NCBI GenBank assembly: GCA_017411325.1
Contig: JAFQQJ010000019.1
Location: forward strand, 62,001-126,000
Direction: 5' to 3'
Source: Clostridia bacterium
GTDB lineage: Bacteria; Bacillota; Clostridia; CAKSNL01; HGM11501
DNA length: 64,000 nt
Part shown: positions 41,039 through 51,651 of the stretch, piece by piece
How positions within the stretch are numbered: the first letter of the stretch is position 1
How the letters are laid out: every line of letters begins with the position of its first letter
The notes under the pieces: model-generated
The model's input: only the letters and a program-made list of their open reading frames with translations
The model's database searches: none
Told to the model about the DNA's origin: nothing
Position numbers and translations under genes: made by a program

Positions 41039-41803
41039 TTGGAAATAAACATTAGGCAGCTTTTTCTTATAGTGTTGAAAAAGCTTCCGGTTATATTGTC
41101 TGTCGGATTAATTTTCGCACTCATAACTCTTTTCTACACGACCTTTATGGTTACTCCGCTTTATACATCGTCTGCGATGCTTTCAATCCAGGCCAGCGAA
41201 AACAGAGGCGATTATAAATCAGTTACCTCAGCTGACTACACCGTTTCGGTTGAGCTCGTTTCCACCATATCGGAGCTCATCAAAAACGAGGCTTGTCTTG
41301 CCATAGTAGGTAAAATCTCTCAGCTTGACCGCTATTACAGCCTTTCACAGCTTAAGAGCATGGTTTCCTTATCATCAAAGGGCACCGAAAACTTCAACAT
41401 CAATGTTTCCTGCCCCAATCCCGAGCATTCACTTCTTTTGGTAAATGCCTTTGCCGATGTTATTTCGGACTCTTCCTTTATTAACGGAAACATAGTGAAC
41501 GCAGATGAGAAGGATCCTAACCGCGGTTACATAAAAAAGATTCTTAAAGCGGGAACCGTAACACTGATTTCGGGTGCAAAATCCGTTCCGATTTCCCCGT
41601 CATCTCCCAGCCCGAAAAAGAATACCGCTCTCGGTTTTATTGTGGGCTTTATCCTTTCCGCTGCATTCTTCATAGTTAAAGATGCTTTTACAAACAAAAT
41701 ACTTACCGAAGAAGACATCGATGCTCTCTTACCCGGGCTCCCTGCCCTCGGTTCAATTCCGCTGATTGAAAATTACCAAAAAGGAAGTGCTCCGAGATGC
41801 TGA
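41039..41803 (+). CDS. Wzz/YveK-type polysaccharide chain-length and kinase activator protein
   Basis: The 254-residue protein has the Wzz layout: cytoplasmic start, membrane helix (about residues 17-38), extracytoplasmic domain, Pro-rich SPSSPSPKKN and a second helix (about 198-216). In Bacillota such proteins (CapA/YveK) activate the BY-kinase encoded next to them and set polymer length. The start is TTG 41039 with GAGGTG six bases before. It overlaps the kinase gene by seven bases. Confidence 0.88.
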   Translation: MEINIRQLFLIVLKKLPVILSVGLIFALITLFYTTFMVTPLYTSSAMLSIQASENRGDYKSVTSADYTVSVELVSTISELIKNEACLAIVGKISQLDRYYSLSQLKSMVSLSSKGTENFNINVSCPNPEHSLLLVNAFADVISDSSFINGNIVNADEKDPNRGYIKKILKAGTVTLISGAKSVPISPSSPSPKKNTALGFIVGFILSAAFFIVKDAFTNKILTEEDIDALLPGLPALGSIPLIENYQKGSAPRC

Positions 41804-42558
41804 AAAATATTTTACGTAAAAATACCCCTCTCCCCGACCCGACCTCAGTTCTCATTTCAGGCCACGGCACAGGAAGAATCAGCGAATCCTACAAAGCAAT
41901 CAGAACCAATATTATGCATCTTTTAAAGGATTCTGAAAGCAAAACCATACTGGTTACAAGCCCATATGCAAATGCCGGAAAAACCACAACAACCGCAAAT
42001 CTGGCAATAACATTTGCTCAGCTTGGCAAAAAAGTGCTTATGATCGATGCCGATATGAGAAGGCCCTCTCTCCACAGACTTTTCTCTGTCGTTTCAGATC
42101 AAGGTCTTTCAAATGTACTGACCGGCTCTGATTATGCCACCGCAATTATGCCCACAAAGTATGAAAACCTTTTCATACTTCCGGCAGGATGTGTTCCGAA
42201 AAATCCGTCCGAGCTTTTGCTGACTCCTTGTTTTTCAAAGCTTCTCGCAAAGCTTTCCGCAGAATATGACACTATTTTCATAGACGCGCCTCCTGTTGAT
42301 GCGGTAACGGATTCAGTTATAATAAGCCAGAAGGTAACAGGAACAATTCTTGTAATAAGGCAGAATCATACAGAAAAAGAAGCACTTCTCCGCACGATAA
42401 ATATGTTGAACAGCGTCAATGCCAATTTGCTGGGCTATGTATTAAATGCGGTAGATTACAATAAGTTTTCATACAGATACGGTCATTATTACGGCAACTA
42501 CTCAGACAAGTATTCTTCATACTACGCAGACAGCAGCGAAGAATCTTCAGAAAAATGA
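41797..42558 (+). CDS. bacterial tyrosine (BY) kinase, CpsD/CapB type
   Basis: The 253-residue kinase has Walker A (YANAGKTTTTAN, about residues 53-64), Walker A' (VLMIDADMRRP) and Walker B (TIFIDAPPVD). Its C-terminal tyrosine cluster (YNKFSYRYGHYYGNYSDKYSSYY) is autophosphorylated in this family. It works with the upstream membrane activator to control polysaccharide export. No glycosyltransferase, flippase or polymerase gene follows; a terminator does, so the pair is cut off from any capsule locus here. Confidence 0.92.
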   Translation: MLKNILRKNTPLPDPTSVLISGHGTGRISESYKAIRTNIMHLLKDSESKTILVTSPYANAGKTTTTANLAITFAQLGKKVLMIDADMRRPSLHRLFSVVSDQGLSNVLTGSDYATAIMPTKYENLFILPAGCVPKNPSELLLTPCFSKLLAKLSAEYDTIFIDAPPVDAVTDSVIISQKVTGTILVIRQNHTEKEALLRTINMLNSVNANLLGYVLNAVDYNKFSYRYGHYYGNYSDKYSSYYADSSEESSEK

Positions 42559-42560
42559 TA

Positions 42561-42589
42561 AAAGGCTTCAGCCAACGGCTGAAGCCTTT
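42561..42589. terminator. bidirectional terminator between the BY-kinase and glutamine synthetase
   Basis: Stem AAAGGCTTCAGCC / GGCTGAAGCCTTT with a 3-base loop. Confidence 0.9.
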
Positions 42590-42592
42590 ACT

Positions 42593-44689
<2,097 letters not shown>

Positions 44690-44712
44690 CAAACCAATCC
44701 TTCCTATAGCTC

Positions 44713-45183
44713 TTATTCGTTTATGCCGGGCTTATTTCTGATAAGCGCTTCAAGCTCATCAATAAATGAGCTTACATCCTGGAATCTTCTGTATACCGAT
44801 GCAAAGCGCACATAAGCAATGTCGTTTATATCCTTAAGCTTTTCCATAACCAGCTCACCAATTTGCCTTGATGTAATTTCCTTGGTCATGGAGTTGTAAA
44901 TTTCAACTTCGATATCTTCGGCTATTTTTTCAGCTTCCTTTACCGATACCTCTGTTTTATCGCAGGCACGAAGGATTCCCGTAAGTATTTTCTCGCGGGA
45001 GAAAAGCTCTCTCTTTCCGCCGTTTTTAACCACCATTACAGGAACATGCTCAACCTTCTCGTAGGTAGTAAACCTTCTGTCGCAGGAAAGACACACTCTT
45101 CTTCGCCTTACCGTTGTGTTTTCGTCTGTATCACGGGTGTCAAGAACTTTTGTTTCTTCATATCCGCAAAAAGGACAAATCAT
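44713..45183 (-). CDS. nrdR: transcriptional repressor NrdR
   Basis: NrdR represses ribonucleotide reductase genes when bound to ATP/dATP. The 156-residue protein has the N-terminal zinc ribbon ([15 protein letters not shown] ... [12 protein letters not shown], two Cys pairs) and an ATP-cone domain ([26 protein letters not shown], about residues 52-77). Length is normal. No ribonucleotide reductase gene is in the window. It follows rpiB by 19 bases. Confidence 0.96.
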   Translation of the reverse strand: MICPFCGYEETKVLDTRDTDENTTVRRRRVCLSCDRRFTTYEKVEHVPVMVVKNGGKRELFSREKILTGILRACDKTEVSVKEAEKIAEDIEVEIYNSMTKEITSRQIGELVMEKLKDINDIAYVRFASVYRRFQDVSSFIDELEALIRNKPGINE

Positions 45184-45202
45184 TTTTTCTTCCTCCGTTA
45201 TT

Positions 45203-45637
45203 TTATTTCTCGAAACTTGAAATTATGTCTATTCTTCCCTGATGTCTTCCTCCCTGGAATTCTGCATTCATCCAGGAATCCACAATATCTGCCGCAAGCT
45301 CTGTTCCCGTCACTCTTCCTCCGAGTGCTATTATATTCGCATTGTTATGCTCTTTGGTGAGTCTTGCAGAAAAAGAATCACGGACAAGTGCACATCTTAT
45401 TCCGTCAAACTTATTTGCCGCAATGGAAATGCCGATTCCTGTTCCGCAGCAAAGGATACCTCCTTCTGCCTCACCTGACTGAACAGCCTTTGCCACTTTC
45501 TCTGCATAAACGGGATAGTCAACGCTGTCCTCGGAATATGTTCCGAAATCCTTAACCTCAATTCCCTTCTTTTCAAGGTGCTTCTTCAAAAACTCCTTGA
45601 GCTGATATCCTCCGTGATCACAACCTAATGCTAACAT
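45203..45637 (-). CDS. rpiB: ribose-5-phosphate isomerase B
   Basis: RpiB converts ribose-5-phosphate to ribulose-5-phosphate. The 144-residue protein begins MLALGCDHGGYQLKEF (catalytic Asp and His residues), then YPVYAEKVAKAVQSGEAEGGILCCGTGIGISIAANK with the active-site Cys, and KEHNNANIIALGGRVTG. Two codons upstream are an in-frame TTG and ATT; ATG 45637, right after the tsaB stop, is the start. Confidence 0.95.
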   Translation of the reverse strand: MLALGCDHGGYQLKEFLKKHLEKKGIEVKDFGTYSEDSVDYPVYAEKVAKAVQSGEAEGGILCCGTGIGISIAANKFDGIRCALVRDSFSARLTKEHNNANIIALGGRVTGTELAADIVDSWMNAEFQGGRHQGRIDIISSFEK

Positions 45638-45642
45638 TAAAA

Positions 45643-46332
45643 TCAATCCTTTCCGTTGTTTCTTTCGTTATATTCTCTCTCCGCCTGGGAGAGTCTTAAG
45701 TAGCAGGGATTAAGCTCATCCGGATTTACTCCCGCTTCATTCTGCACAAGTGTGCACAGTGTGGACGCCTTTGCTGCGCAAAGATTGGGCGGTGCGAAAA
45801 ACGCAAGATTCCCCAATTTTTCGCTGAAAAACTCACGAAACGGCTTAACTCCGTCGCCAACAAAAATAACAGGCTCATTTATTTCAGAAGCCAGCTCTTC
45901 AGCCGATATGGCGCGTGGTGCTTTTATTTCCTTAAGCTCTCCGTCTTCCCACTTATACATTGCATTATACACCTGACTGCGCCTTGCATCCATTATGGGA
46001 CAGATAATTTTATCCGCAAAAGGGAGATTTCCCGCAAGGGCTCTGAGCGTTGAAACTCCGCACACATTTTTTCCGCATCCGTAGGCAAGGGTTTTTGCAA
46101 CCGTAACCCCGATACGGAGTCCCGAGAAAGAGCCGGGTCCTTCCGTTACCGCAAAAAGGTCGATATCAGAGATTTTAAGCCCTGCTTTTTTAAGGGCATT
46201 TTCCGCCATTGGAAGAAGCGTAACCGAATGTGTCAGCCCGTTTTGTGAAAACTCCTCCGCTTTTAATACACCGTCAGCCATTACTGCGGCACTTGCCGCA
46301 ACTGCGGAGGATTCTATTGCAAGTATATTCAA
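45643..46332 (-). CDS. tsaB: tRNA threonylcarbamoyladenosine synthesis protein TsaB
   Basis: TsaB is the inactive partner of TsaD in the complex that makes t6A37 in tRNA. The 229-residue protein shows ILAIESSAVAASAAV at the N-terminus, AVTEGPGSFSGLRIGVTVAKTLAYG (the TsaD-binding helix, about residues 62-86) and PIMDARRSQVYNAMY. It overlaps tsaE by four bases. tsaD is not in the window. Confidence 0.95.
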   Translation of the reverse strand: MNILAIESSAVAASAAVMADGVLKAEEFSQNGLTHSVTLLPMAENALKKAGLKISDIDLFAVTEGPGSFSGLRIGVTVAKTLAYGCGKNVCGVSTLRALAGNLPFADKIICPIMDARRSQVYNAMYKWEDGELKEIKAPRAISAEELASEINEPVIFVGDGVKPFREFFSEKLGNLAFFAPPNLCAAKASTLCTLVQNEAGVNPDELNPCYLRLSQAEREYNERNNGKD

Positions 46333-46745
46333 TTTTCCTTCACCTCAATTACACGGGTAGCATCGTCATCCCCGTAGGTTATATGTATTTCGATTGAGTC
46401 CTCCGGCATAAGATCGAGAAAAGCATCGGGCCACTCAATCACCCTTACCGTGTTTTCGGAAAAATACTCCTCAAATCCGATGTCGAAAAGCTCTTCCTCA
46501 CTTTCAATCCTGTAAAGATCAAAGTGGTATACCTTTTTATCGCCCGAATATTCGTGAACCAGAGTAAATGTAGGGCTTGATACGCGCACAGATGAACCGT
46601 AGCCCCTTGCAAGTCCTCTTGTAAAAGCGGTTTTTCCCGCTCCCAGATTTCCGAAAAGCAGAAAGGTTGGGCTTTCCTGATATTTTTCCGCCAGCTTTTC
46701 TGCAAAGTGCTCTGTTTCCGCTTCGCTTTTTGAAATAAACTTCAT
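46329..46745 (-). CDS. tsaE: tRNA threonylcarbamoyladenosine synthesis ATPase TsaE
   Basis: TsaE is the small ATPase of the t6A pathway. The 138-residue protein has Walker A in LFGNLGAGKTAFTRGLARG (about residues 31-49), the family SSPTFTLVHEY and HFDLYRIESEEELFDIGFEEYF with the catalytic acid. It heads the tsaE-tsaB-rpiB-nrdR-glnN operon, all genes being within about 25 bases of each other. Confidence 0.95.
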   Translation of the reverse strand: MKFISKSEAETEHFAEKLAEKYQESPTFLLFGNLGAGKTAFTRGLARGYGSSVRVSSPTFTLVHEYSGDKKVYHFDLYRIESEEELFDIGFEEYFSENTVRVIEWPDAFLDLMPEDSIEIHITYGDDDATRVIEVKEN

Positions 46746-46828
46746 AATAAATCACCATATAAAAATACTTACAGCTATTTTATCATATTATATCACAACA
46801 AATAAAGCTTTTCAATAGAAGATATGAA

Positions 46829-46857
46829 AAAAATCGTCTGCTTAAGAGACGATTTTT
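46829..46857 (-). terminator. terminator of the spoIIA operon
   Basis: Stem AAAAATCGTCT / AGACGATTTTT with a 7-base loop and a T run on the minus strand, touching the sigF stop. Confidence 0.85.
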
Positions 46858-47570
46858 CATTGATTCATAAAAATTTCAAGCTTTTCCTTTGCCTTCTTTT
46901 CTATTCGGGAAACCTGTACCTGACTGATTCCCATAAAAGACGCTGTCTGACTTTGCGTCATACTTCTGAAATAGCGCATAAGGATAATGCTTCTCTCCTT
47001 TTTCGAAAGAGACGAAATCCCCTCCTTAATCGCCATTTTAAGAAGTGTTTCCTCTTCGGGAGAGCCTTTATCCGATAGCTTGTCAAGAAGCATCTCTCCG
47101 CTTTCAGGATCAGTTTCCTCATATATGCTTTTAACTCCGGAGGAGGCTTCAAGTGCCAGCAGAAGCCTGTCCTCCTCCACCAAAAGGCGGGCGGCAAGCT
47201 CCTTTATTGTGGGGCTTACTTCGTTTTCAGCTTCCATTTTTGCCTTCTCTGCCATGGCTCTGGCAGAGAGCTCCTTAAGTCCACGGCTTACCTTTATGGG
47301 GCCGTCATCCCTCAAAAATTTCCGGATTTCGCCCATAATGAGGGGTACGGCGTAGGTGGAAAACTGAACGCCGTAATCTTCGGAAAAGCGGTCAACTGCC
47401 TTTATGAGTCCTAATGCGCCGATCTGACATAAATCCTCGAAATCATAGCCTCTTCCCGTAAACCTTAAAGCTATGCTATGTACAAGTCCCATATTATTGC
47501 AGATAAGCTTGTCTCTGGCATCAAGATCTCCGTCGCTTTTCATCCTTAAGAGTCTTTCATTTTCCGTCAT
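46857..47570 (-). CDS. sigF: forespore sporulation sigma factor SigF
   Basis: SigF is the first forespore sigma factor. The 237-residue protein has region 2 (NNMGLVHSIALRFTGRGYDFEDLCQIGALGLIKAVDRF, about residues 24-61), region 3 (DDGPIKVSRGLKELSARAM) and region 4 ([33 protein letters not shown]). It is the third gene of spoIIA and overlaps spoIIAB by four bases, so it is made together with its anti-sigma factor. Confidence 0.97.
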   Translation of the reverse strand: MTENERLLRMKSDGDLDARDKLICNNMGLVHSIALRFTGRGYDFEDLCQIGALGLIKAVDRFSEDYGVQFSTYAVPLIMGEIRKFLRDDGPIKVSRGLKELSARAMAEKAKMEAENEVSPTIKELAARLLVEEDRLLLALEASSGVKSIYEETDPESGEMLLDKLSDKGSPEEETLLKMAIKEGISSLSKKERSIILMRYFRSMTQSQTASFMGISQVQVSRIEKKAKEKLEIFMNQ

Positions 47571-47989
47571 AGCTTTTTAACCATAACCACCTTTGTGCCT
47601 TCCATAGGCTTTGAGTAAACCTCCACGGAATCCATAAAGTTTTCCATTACGGTAAAGCCCATTCCGCTCCGCTCGTGCTCGGGCTTTGTGGTAAAGAGAG
47701 GCGTTCTTGCCATAGCGATGTCGGATATACCTCTCCCCTTGTCCTCCACCGTTATGGTCAAAAGCCTGCCTGTCCAGCCGCAGCTTAGCGTGACATAGCC
47801 CGTCACACCCTCATAGCCGTGTACTATGGCATTTGTTACCGCCTCGGACACCGCCGTTTTTATTTCCGCAACCGCATCAATCGTGGGATCAAGCTGAGAT
47901 ATAAACGCCGAAACCGCCATTCTTGCAAAGCCTTCGTTTGATGTTTTGCTTAAAAAATCAAGCCTCATAAAATTATCCAATTTCTTCAC
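47567..47989 (-). CDS. spoIIAB: anti-sigma F factor / kinase SpoIIAB
   Basis: SpoIIAB holds SigF inactive and phosphorylates SpoIIAA. The 140-residue GHKL-ATPase has EIKTAVSEAVTNAIVHGYEG (N-box, about residues 43-62), DKGRGISDI (G1) and ERSGMGFTVMENFMD (G2). It overlaps spoIIAA by 17 bases and sigF by four. Confidence 0.97.
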   Translation of the reverse strand: MKKLDNFMRLDFLSKTSNEGFARMAVSAFISQLDPTIDAVAEIKTAVSEAVTNAIVHGYEGVTGYVTLSCGWTGRLLTITVEDKGRGISDIAMARTPLFTTKPEHERSGMGFTVMENFMDSVEVYSKPMEGTKVVMVKKL

Positions 47990-48332
47990 CTCTTATCTTA
48001 AGTATTGCATCCTCCACACTTTTATAAATGGGAATTATCTTATCAATCGACGCCATACGAAGTATTTTTTCCACACAGGATTTTGCTCCCGCCACCGATG
48101 CCGTGCCGCCAAGCGCCGTAACATTTTTATAGCGCCCGATAATTATCCCAATACCGGAGCTGTCCATAAAATCCAGCTTTGACAAATCGAAAATCAGGTT
48201 GTTTGCCCCGTCCATTATCTTTTTGTCAAGATTAATCCTTAATTTTACCGCACTGTGCTGATCAAGCTCCCCCGTAAGGTGGACAATCAGTGCACCCTTT
48301 GTTTCCGTGTAAGTATCCTTCAAAAAAATCAT
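47973..48332 (-). CDS. spoIIAA: anti-sigma F antagonist SpoIIAA
   Basis: SpoIIAA is the STAS-domain antagonist that frees SigF when dephosphorylated. The 119-residue protein has the phosphorylated serine in LDFMDSSGIGIIIGRYK (about residues 54-70). First gene of the spoIIA operon, behind a sigma-H-type promoter with a near-consensus 0A box. Confidence 0.96.
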   Translation of the reverse strand: MIFLKDTYTETKGALIVHLTGELDQHSAVKLRINLDKKIMDGANNLIFDLSKLDFMDSSGIGIIIGRYKNVTALGGTASVAGAKSCVEKILRMASIDKIIPIYKSVEDAILKIRGEEIG

Positions 48333-48358
48333 CCTTTCTTTTGTATTGCACTTACCAA

Positions 48359-48401
48359 ATTCTTCTGCCGCCTTTTAATTCCTTTGGCTTTCTTTGTCGG
48401 A
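48359..48401 (-). promoter_or_regulatory. sigma-H promoter and Spo0A box of spoIIA
   Basis: On the minus strand, -35 AAAGGAATT (48377-48385) and -10 GAAGAAT (48359-48365) fit the sigma-H consensus RnAGGAwWW / RnnGAAT with 11 bases between. Ten bases upstream of the -35 is TGTCGGA on the plus strand (48395-48401), one base off the Spo0A box TGTCGAA. B. subtilis spoIIA is likewise driven by sigma-H and Spo0A. Confidence 0.75.
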
Positions 48402-48432
48402 CTTTGGAAAGGCTTTTACATAAAAACAGAAA

Positions 48433-48466
48433 AAGACGGAAAGCTTTACGCTTTCCGCCTTTTTTC
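48433..48466 (-). terminator. terminator of the GH38 gene
   Basis: Stem CGGAAAGC / GCTTTCCG with a 5-base loop and a T-rich tail on the minus strand; it also separates GH38 from spoIIA. Confidence 0.8.
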
Positions 48467-48472
48467 TTCAAT

Positions 48473-51400
48473 TTATCTCTTTATTTTCAAGGTTACGATT
48501 TCAAAGTTTGAAACAGGAACCTTAACACTTCTGCCCGATACTTCAAGCTTTGTCTCTTCGTTTTCCATAAGGTCTGCAATATATACTTCCTTTATGTCAA
48601 AGCCGAAGGTGATGTTTGCCTTGGTATCCATATTGTAAGCATCATAAAGTCTTACGATTAAGTCATCGGAGTCTTCTGCCTTCTTGACAGTTTCAATAAT
48701 CACATTCTTCTTGTCGGAAGAAACGAGGGAATATTCTTCACCCATTTCGCCTTTGTGAGCCTTGGTTTCAGCAAAGAGAAGAGGATTATTAAGCTTGTAT
48801 GCCTCCTCGATTGTTCCGCCCTCGCGGAATGAACCCTCGTGGGGATAGATTGAATAGGTAAACTTATGCTCTCCGATATCCGCTTTGGGATCGGGGAAGC
48901 TGGGTGCTTTAAGAAGTGTAAGACCGATGTCGCTTCCTTCAGCGTAGTATCCGTACTTACAGTCGTTAAGTAAGCTTACGCCGTAGCCTGCGTCAGAAAC
49001 ATCAACCCACTTATGTCCCATAACCTCAAATTTCGAATAATCCCAGGTGGTGTTGGAGTGAGTCGCTCTTTCCACGTGGCCGAACTGAATTTCAAAGGTT
49101 GCCTTGTCCGTTTTTACATTCATGGGGAAGTAAACTCTTAACAGGTTGTGATCCTCATTCCAGGAAACCTCCGTTTCAAAGTCAACCCTTGCAACGTCAT
49201 CGTAAAGAACGATTTTCTGCCTGATTTCGCTCTTTTCAAGGGTACGCTTTACGATGAAGCCTGCACCTACGCTGTCGCTGAAAGTTCCGATTTCTGCAGG
49301 AACGGTGATTTCATACTTCTTGTAAAGTGATTCCTTGTCAATGTTCCACGCATCGTGAACGGGAGGTCTGTCCTCGTGATAGCAGAATACGTTGCCCTTT
49401 TCGCCCGAACGGAAAATTTCCTTATCCGCTCTCTTGTCATAAAGGCTTTCGATGTTTCCGCAGTCATCCAATTTAAGAACGAAATAGCGGTTTTCCGCAG
49501 TTTTACCGGATACCACAACTTCCGTCTTCTTAGCTTCGGGAACCAATGCCTTAAAGCCCAATGCGGGAATGCTTGGAACATAGCATTTTTCGCCTTTATA
49601 TGTAACAAAACCGTCAGATTCAAAGCCGTTGGGATTGTATACAACAAGTCCGTCCTTTGTTTCCATTTTTTCCGCCACGGATGAAAGCTTTGCCTTTTCA
49701 ATCTCACAACCTTCGGATAAAATTTCTTCGTACATCTTATCCGTATCGTCGTAAACCTCTCTTATGGAGCTTCCGGGAATTACGTCGTGGAACTGATTAA
49801 GAAGCACGCCTTCCCAGAATCCGTCGATTTTCTTCTTGGGATAGCTTCCGCCCATAATCATATCAAGAGAAGACAATGCTTCAAGCCTCTGAAGCAGAAA
49901 TTCGCATCTTCTGTTATAAAGCTTGTTCTTTGCCTGGGTTGTATATGTACCTCTGTGGTTTTCAAGGTAGAGCTCGCCAACCCACTTCGGAACTTCGGGA
50001 AGAGCCTTGGTGCTTTCGATAAATTTTTCCTTCACCTTTTCCATAAATTCCGTGGGATTCTGCATTTCGGTTCTGGGAATTCCGGGGATGCCCTTTTCAA
50101 TTCTTCTGCTCTGCTCCAGCATTTCACGGGTGGGGCCGCCGCCGCCGTCACCGTGCCCGAAGGTAATCATAACCGTGTCATTCAAGTCCTTCTGCTGATA
50201 ACGCTCCCAGGTACCCAAAACCATGGAAGGAGTTACTCTTCCAACATAGGTGGTGTAAAACTGAGAGGAGCCGTGATCCTGAGCACTTATGAAATAGGTG
50301 AACATTTCGCTGCCGTCAATACCCTTCCATAAGAAGGTGTCAAAGGGCATTTTATTGTCCTCGTTCCAGCTTATTTTCGAGGTTACAAAGCTTGTAACCC
50401 CCGCTTTTTTAAGAATCTGAGGCATTGCTGCGCTGTAGCCGAATACATCGGGAAGCCAGAGAATTTTATGGTCAACTCCAAATTCGTCCTTAAAGAATTT
50501 CTTGCCCGTTGTAACCTGACGGATCATACTTTCGCCGCCGATTAAGTTACAGTCAGCCTCAACCCACATTGCGCCTTCGCTTTCCCAGCGGCCTTCCTTT
50601 ATCGCCTCTTTAACACGCTCGTAGGTATGGGGATCTTCTTCCTTAAGATATTTATAAAGCTGAGCCTGGCTTGACATAAACTTGAATTCGGGATACTGAT
50701 TCATCAGTGAAAGTACGTTTGCAAAGCTTCGCTGAGTTTTCTCCCTGGTCTGTGCATAGGTCCACTGCCACGCCACGTCGATATGGGTATGACCGATTAA
50801 TGCAACCTTTTCGCAGAGAGTGTTATCCTCACCGCAAACCTTTCCGTAAAACTCGGTCTCCAAAAATTCGTCAGCCTTTCTTATGCTGTCGTAAAATGCT
50901 TCGCTTCCGATATTACGCATATCAATCATGAGGCAGGCCTCTTCAAGATATTTCATAATGAGCATACTTCTGTCGCTGTCCTCAGGGGAGCACTCACTTG
51001 CATCATAGGGCACACTTAAGTCATAATAAAGCTTTTCAATTAAAGTATCAAGATACTGTACTCCCGCATTGAAATCATAAGCGGGGCAGTCATTCATTCC
51101 TGTGTAGAAATAAATGTAAGCATCGTATTCCTTTGAAAACTCTAAAGGATATTCGGTGTGGTTGATATCAAGTCCCGACACAAGGTGCCCGTCAAGATAC
51201 AGCATGCCCTGGGGATTTAATGCATCCCAGGTGCCGATGTTTGAAGTTCTCACCCTTAAATAGGGCTTGTGATGTGGGTATTTTGCCGCTTCTTCCGTCT
51301 TAAATTTAAAGTGTATCCAGGAGTGGTTGTCCTTTCCGCCGGGGATTTTTCCCGAAAGCGGAACAAAACGCTCATCGCCATAAGGAACATCTGAATTCTT

Positions 51401-51517
51401 CTTATATTCACAAGAAAAAAATTCAATGTCGCTTATGTAATTGACAACCCCCTGCATCCAGGTTTTAGCAAGCTTTATGGTCTGATAAACATTCAGTTTA
51501 TACTTGTTAAATAACAT
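48473..51517 (-). CDS. GH38 alpha-mannosidase
   Basis: The 1014-residue enzyme is a class II alpha-mannosidase that removes alpha-linked mannose from N-glycans or oligosaccharides. The catalytic barrel (about residues 245-515) has the zinc motif HIDVAWQWTYAQTREK, the nucleophile Asp in MWVEADCNLIGGES, and WLPDVFGYSAAMPQIL; the middle and C-terminal beta-sandwich domains follow. No signal peptide is seen, so it is cytoplasmic. ATG 51517 has a GGAGGTG site. It is a single-gene transcript divergent from a zinc-ribbon gene. Confidence 0.95.
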   Translation of the reverse strand: MLFNKYKLNVYQTIKLAKTWMQGVVNYISDIEFFSCEYKKNSDVPYGDERFVPLSGKIPGGKDNHSWIHFKFKTEEAAKYPHHKPYLRVRTSNIGTWDALNPQGMLYLDGHLVSGLDINHTEYPLEFSKEYDAYIYFYTGMNDCPAYDFNAGVQYLDTLIEKLYYDLSVPYDASECSPEDSDRSMLIMKYLEEACLMIDMRNIGSEAFYDSIRKADEFLETEFYGKVCGEDNTLCEKVALIGHTHIDVAWQWTYAQTREKTQRSFANVLSLMNQYPEFKFMSSQAQLYKYLKEEDPHTYERVKEAIKEGRWESEGAMWVEADCNLIGGESMIRQVTTGKKFFKDEFGVDHKILWLPDVFGYSAAMPQILKKAGVTSFVTSKISWNEDNKMPFDTFLWKGIDGSEMFTYFISAQDHGSSQFYTTYVGRVTPSMVLGTWERYQQKDLNDTVMITFGHGDGGGGPTREMLEQSRRIEKGIPGIPRTEMQNPTEFMEKVKEKFIESTKALPEVPKWVGELYLENHRGTYTTQAKNKLYNRRCEFLLQRLEALSSLDMIMGGSYPKKKIDGFWEGVLLNQFHDVIPGSSIREVYDDTDKMYEEILSEGCEIEKAKLSSVAEKMETKDGLVVYNPNGFESDGFVTYKGEKCYVPSIPALGFKALVPEAKKTEVVVSGKTAENRYFVLKLDDCGNIESLYDKRADKEIFRSGEKGNVFCYHEDRPPVHDAWNIDKESLYKKYEITVPAEIGTFSDSVGAGFIVKRTLEKSEIRQKIVLYDDVARVDFETEVSWNEDHNLLRVYFPMNVKTDKATFEIQFGHVERATHSNTTWDYSKFEVMGHKWVDVSDAGYGVSLLNDCKYGYYAEGSDIGLTLLKAPSFPDPKADIGEHKFTYSIYPHEGSFREGGTIEEAYKLNNPLLFAETKAHKGEMGEEYSLVSSDKKNVIIETVKKAEDSDDLIVRLYDAYNMDTKANITFGFDIKEVYIADLMENEETKLEVSGRSVKVPVSNFEIVTLKIKR

Positions 51518-51534
51518 ATTATCACCTCCTTTTA

Positions 51535-51563
51535 AGTATACTAAAAAAAAATATATAAGTCAA
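51535..51563 (-). promoter_or_regulatory. promoter of the GH38 gene
   Basis: Minus-strand -35 TTGACT (51558-51563), 17 bases, -10 TATACT (51535-51540). The -35 is within the palindrome 51553-51578. Confidence 0.7.
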
Positions 51564-51578
51564 TATATTGACTTATAT
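51553..51578. promoter_or_regulatory. 26-bp perfect palindrome covering both -35 boxes
   Basis: Half-site ATATAAGTCAATA followed directly by its complement. It contains the -35 TTGACT of the GH38 promoter and of the divergent zinc-ribbon promoter, so one bound dimer would block or control both. Confidence 0.75.
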
Positions 51579-51596
51579 TTTCTTGTGTGATATTAT
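51568..51596 (+). promoter_or_regulatory. promoter of the zinc-ribbon gene
   Basis: -35 TTGACT (51568-51573), 17 bases, -10 TATTAT (51591-51596). Confidence 0.7.
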
Positions 51597-51651
51597 GATA
51601 ACAAGGATTAGTTAACAAGTTAATTAATTTCAATTTAAAGGAGGATTATTT

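Noticed and set aside
41039-42558. Start of a capsule biosynthesis locus
   Set aside because: Only the chain-length protein and kinase are present, and a strong terminator follows.
49787-50332. Plus-strand 181-codon frame
   Set aside because: Antisense to the GH38 mannosidase catalytic domain; no ribosome site.
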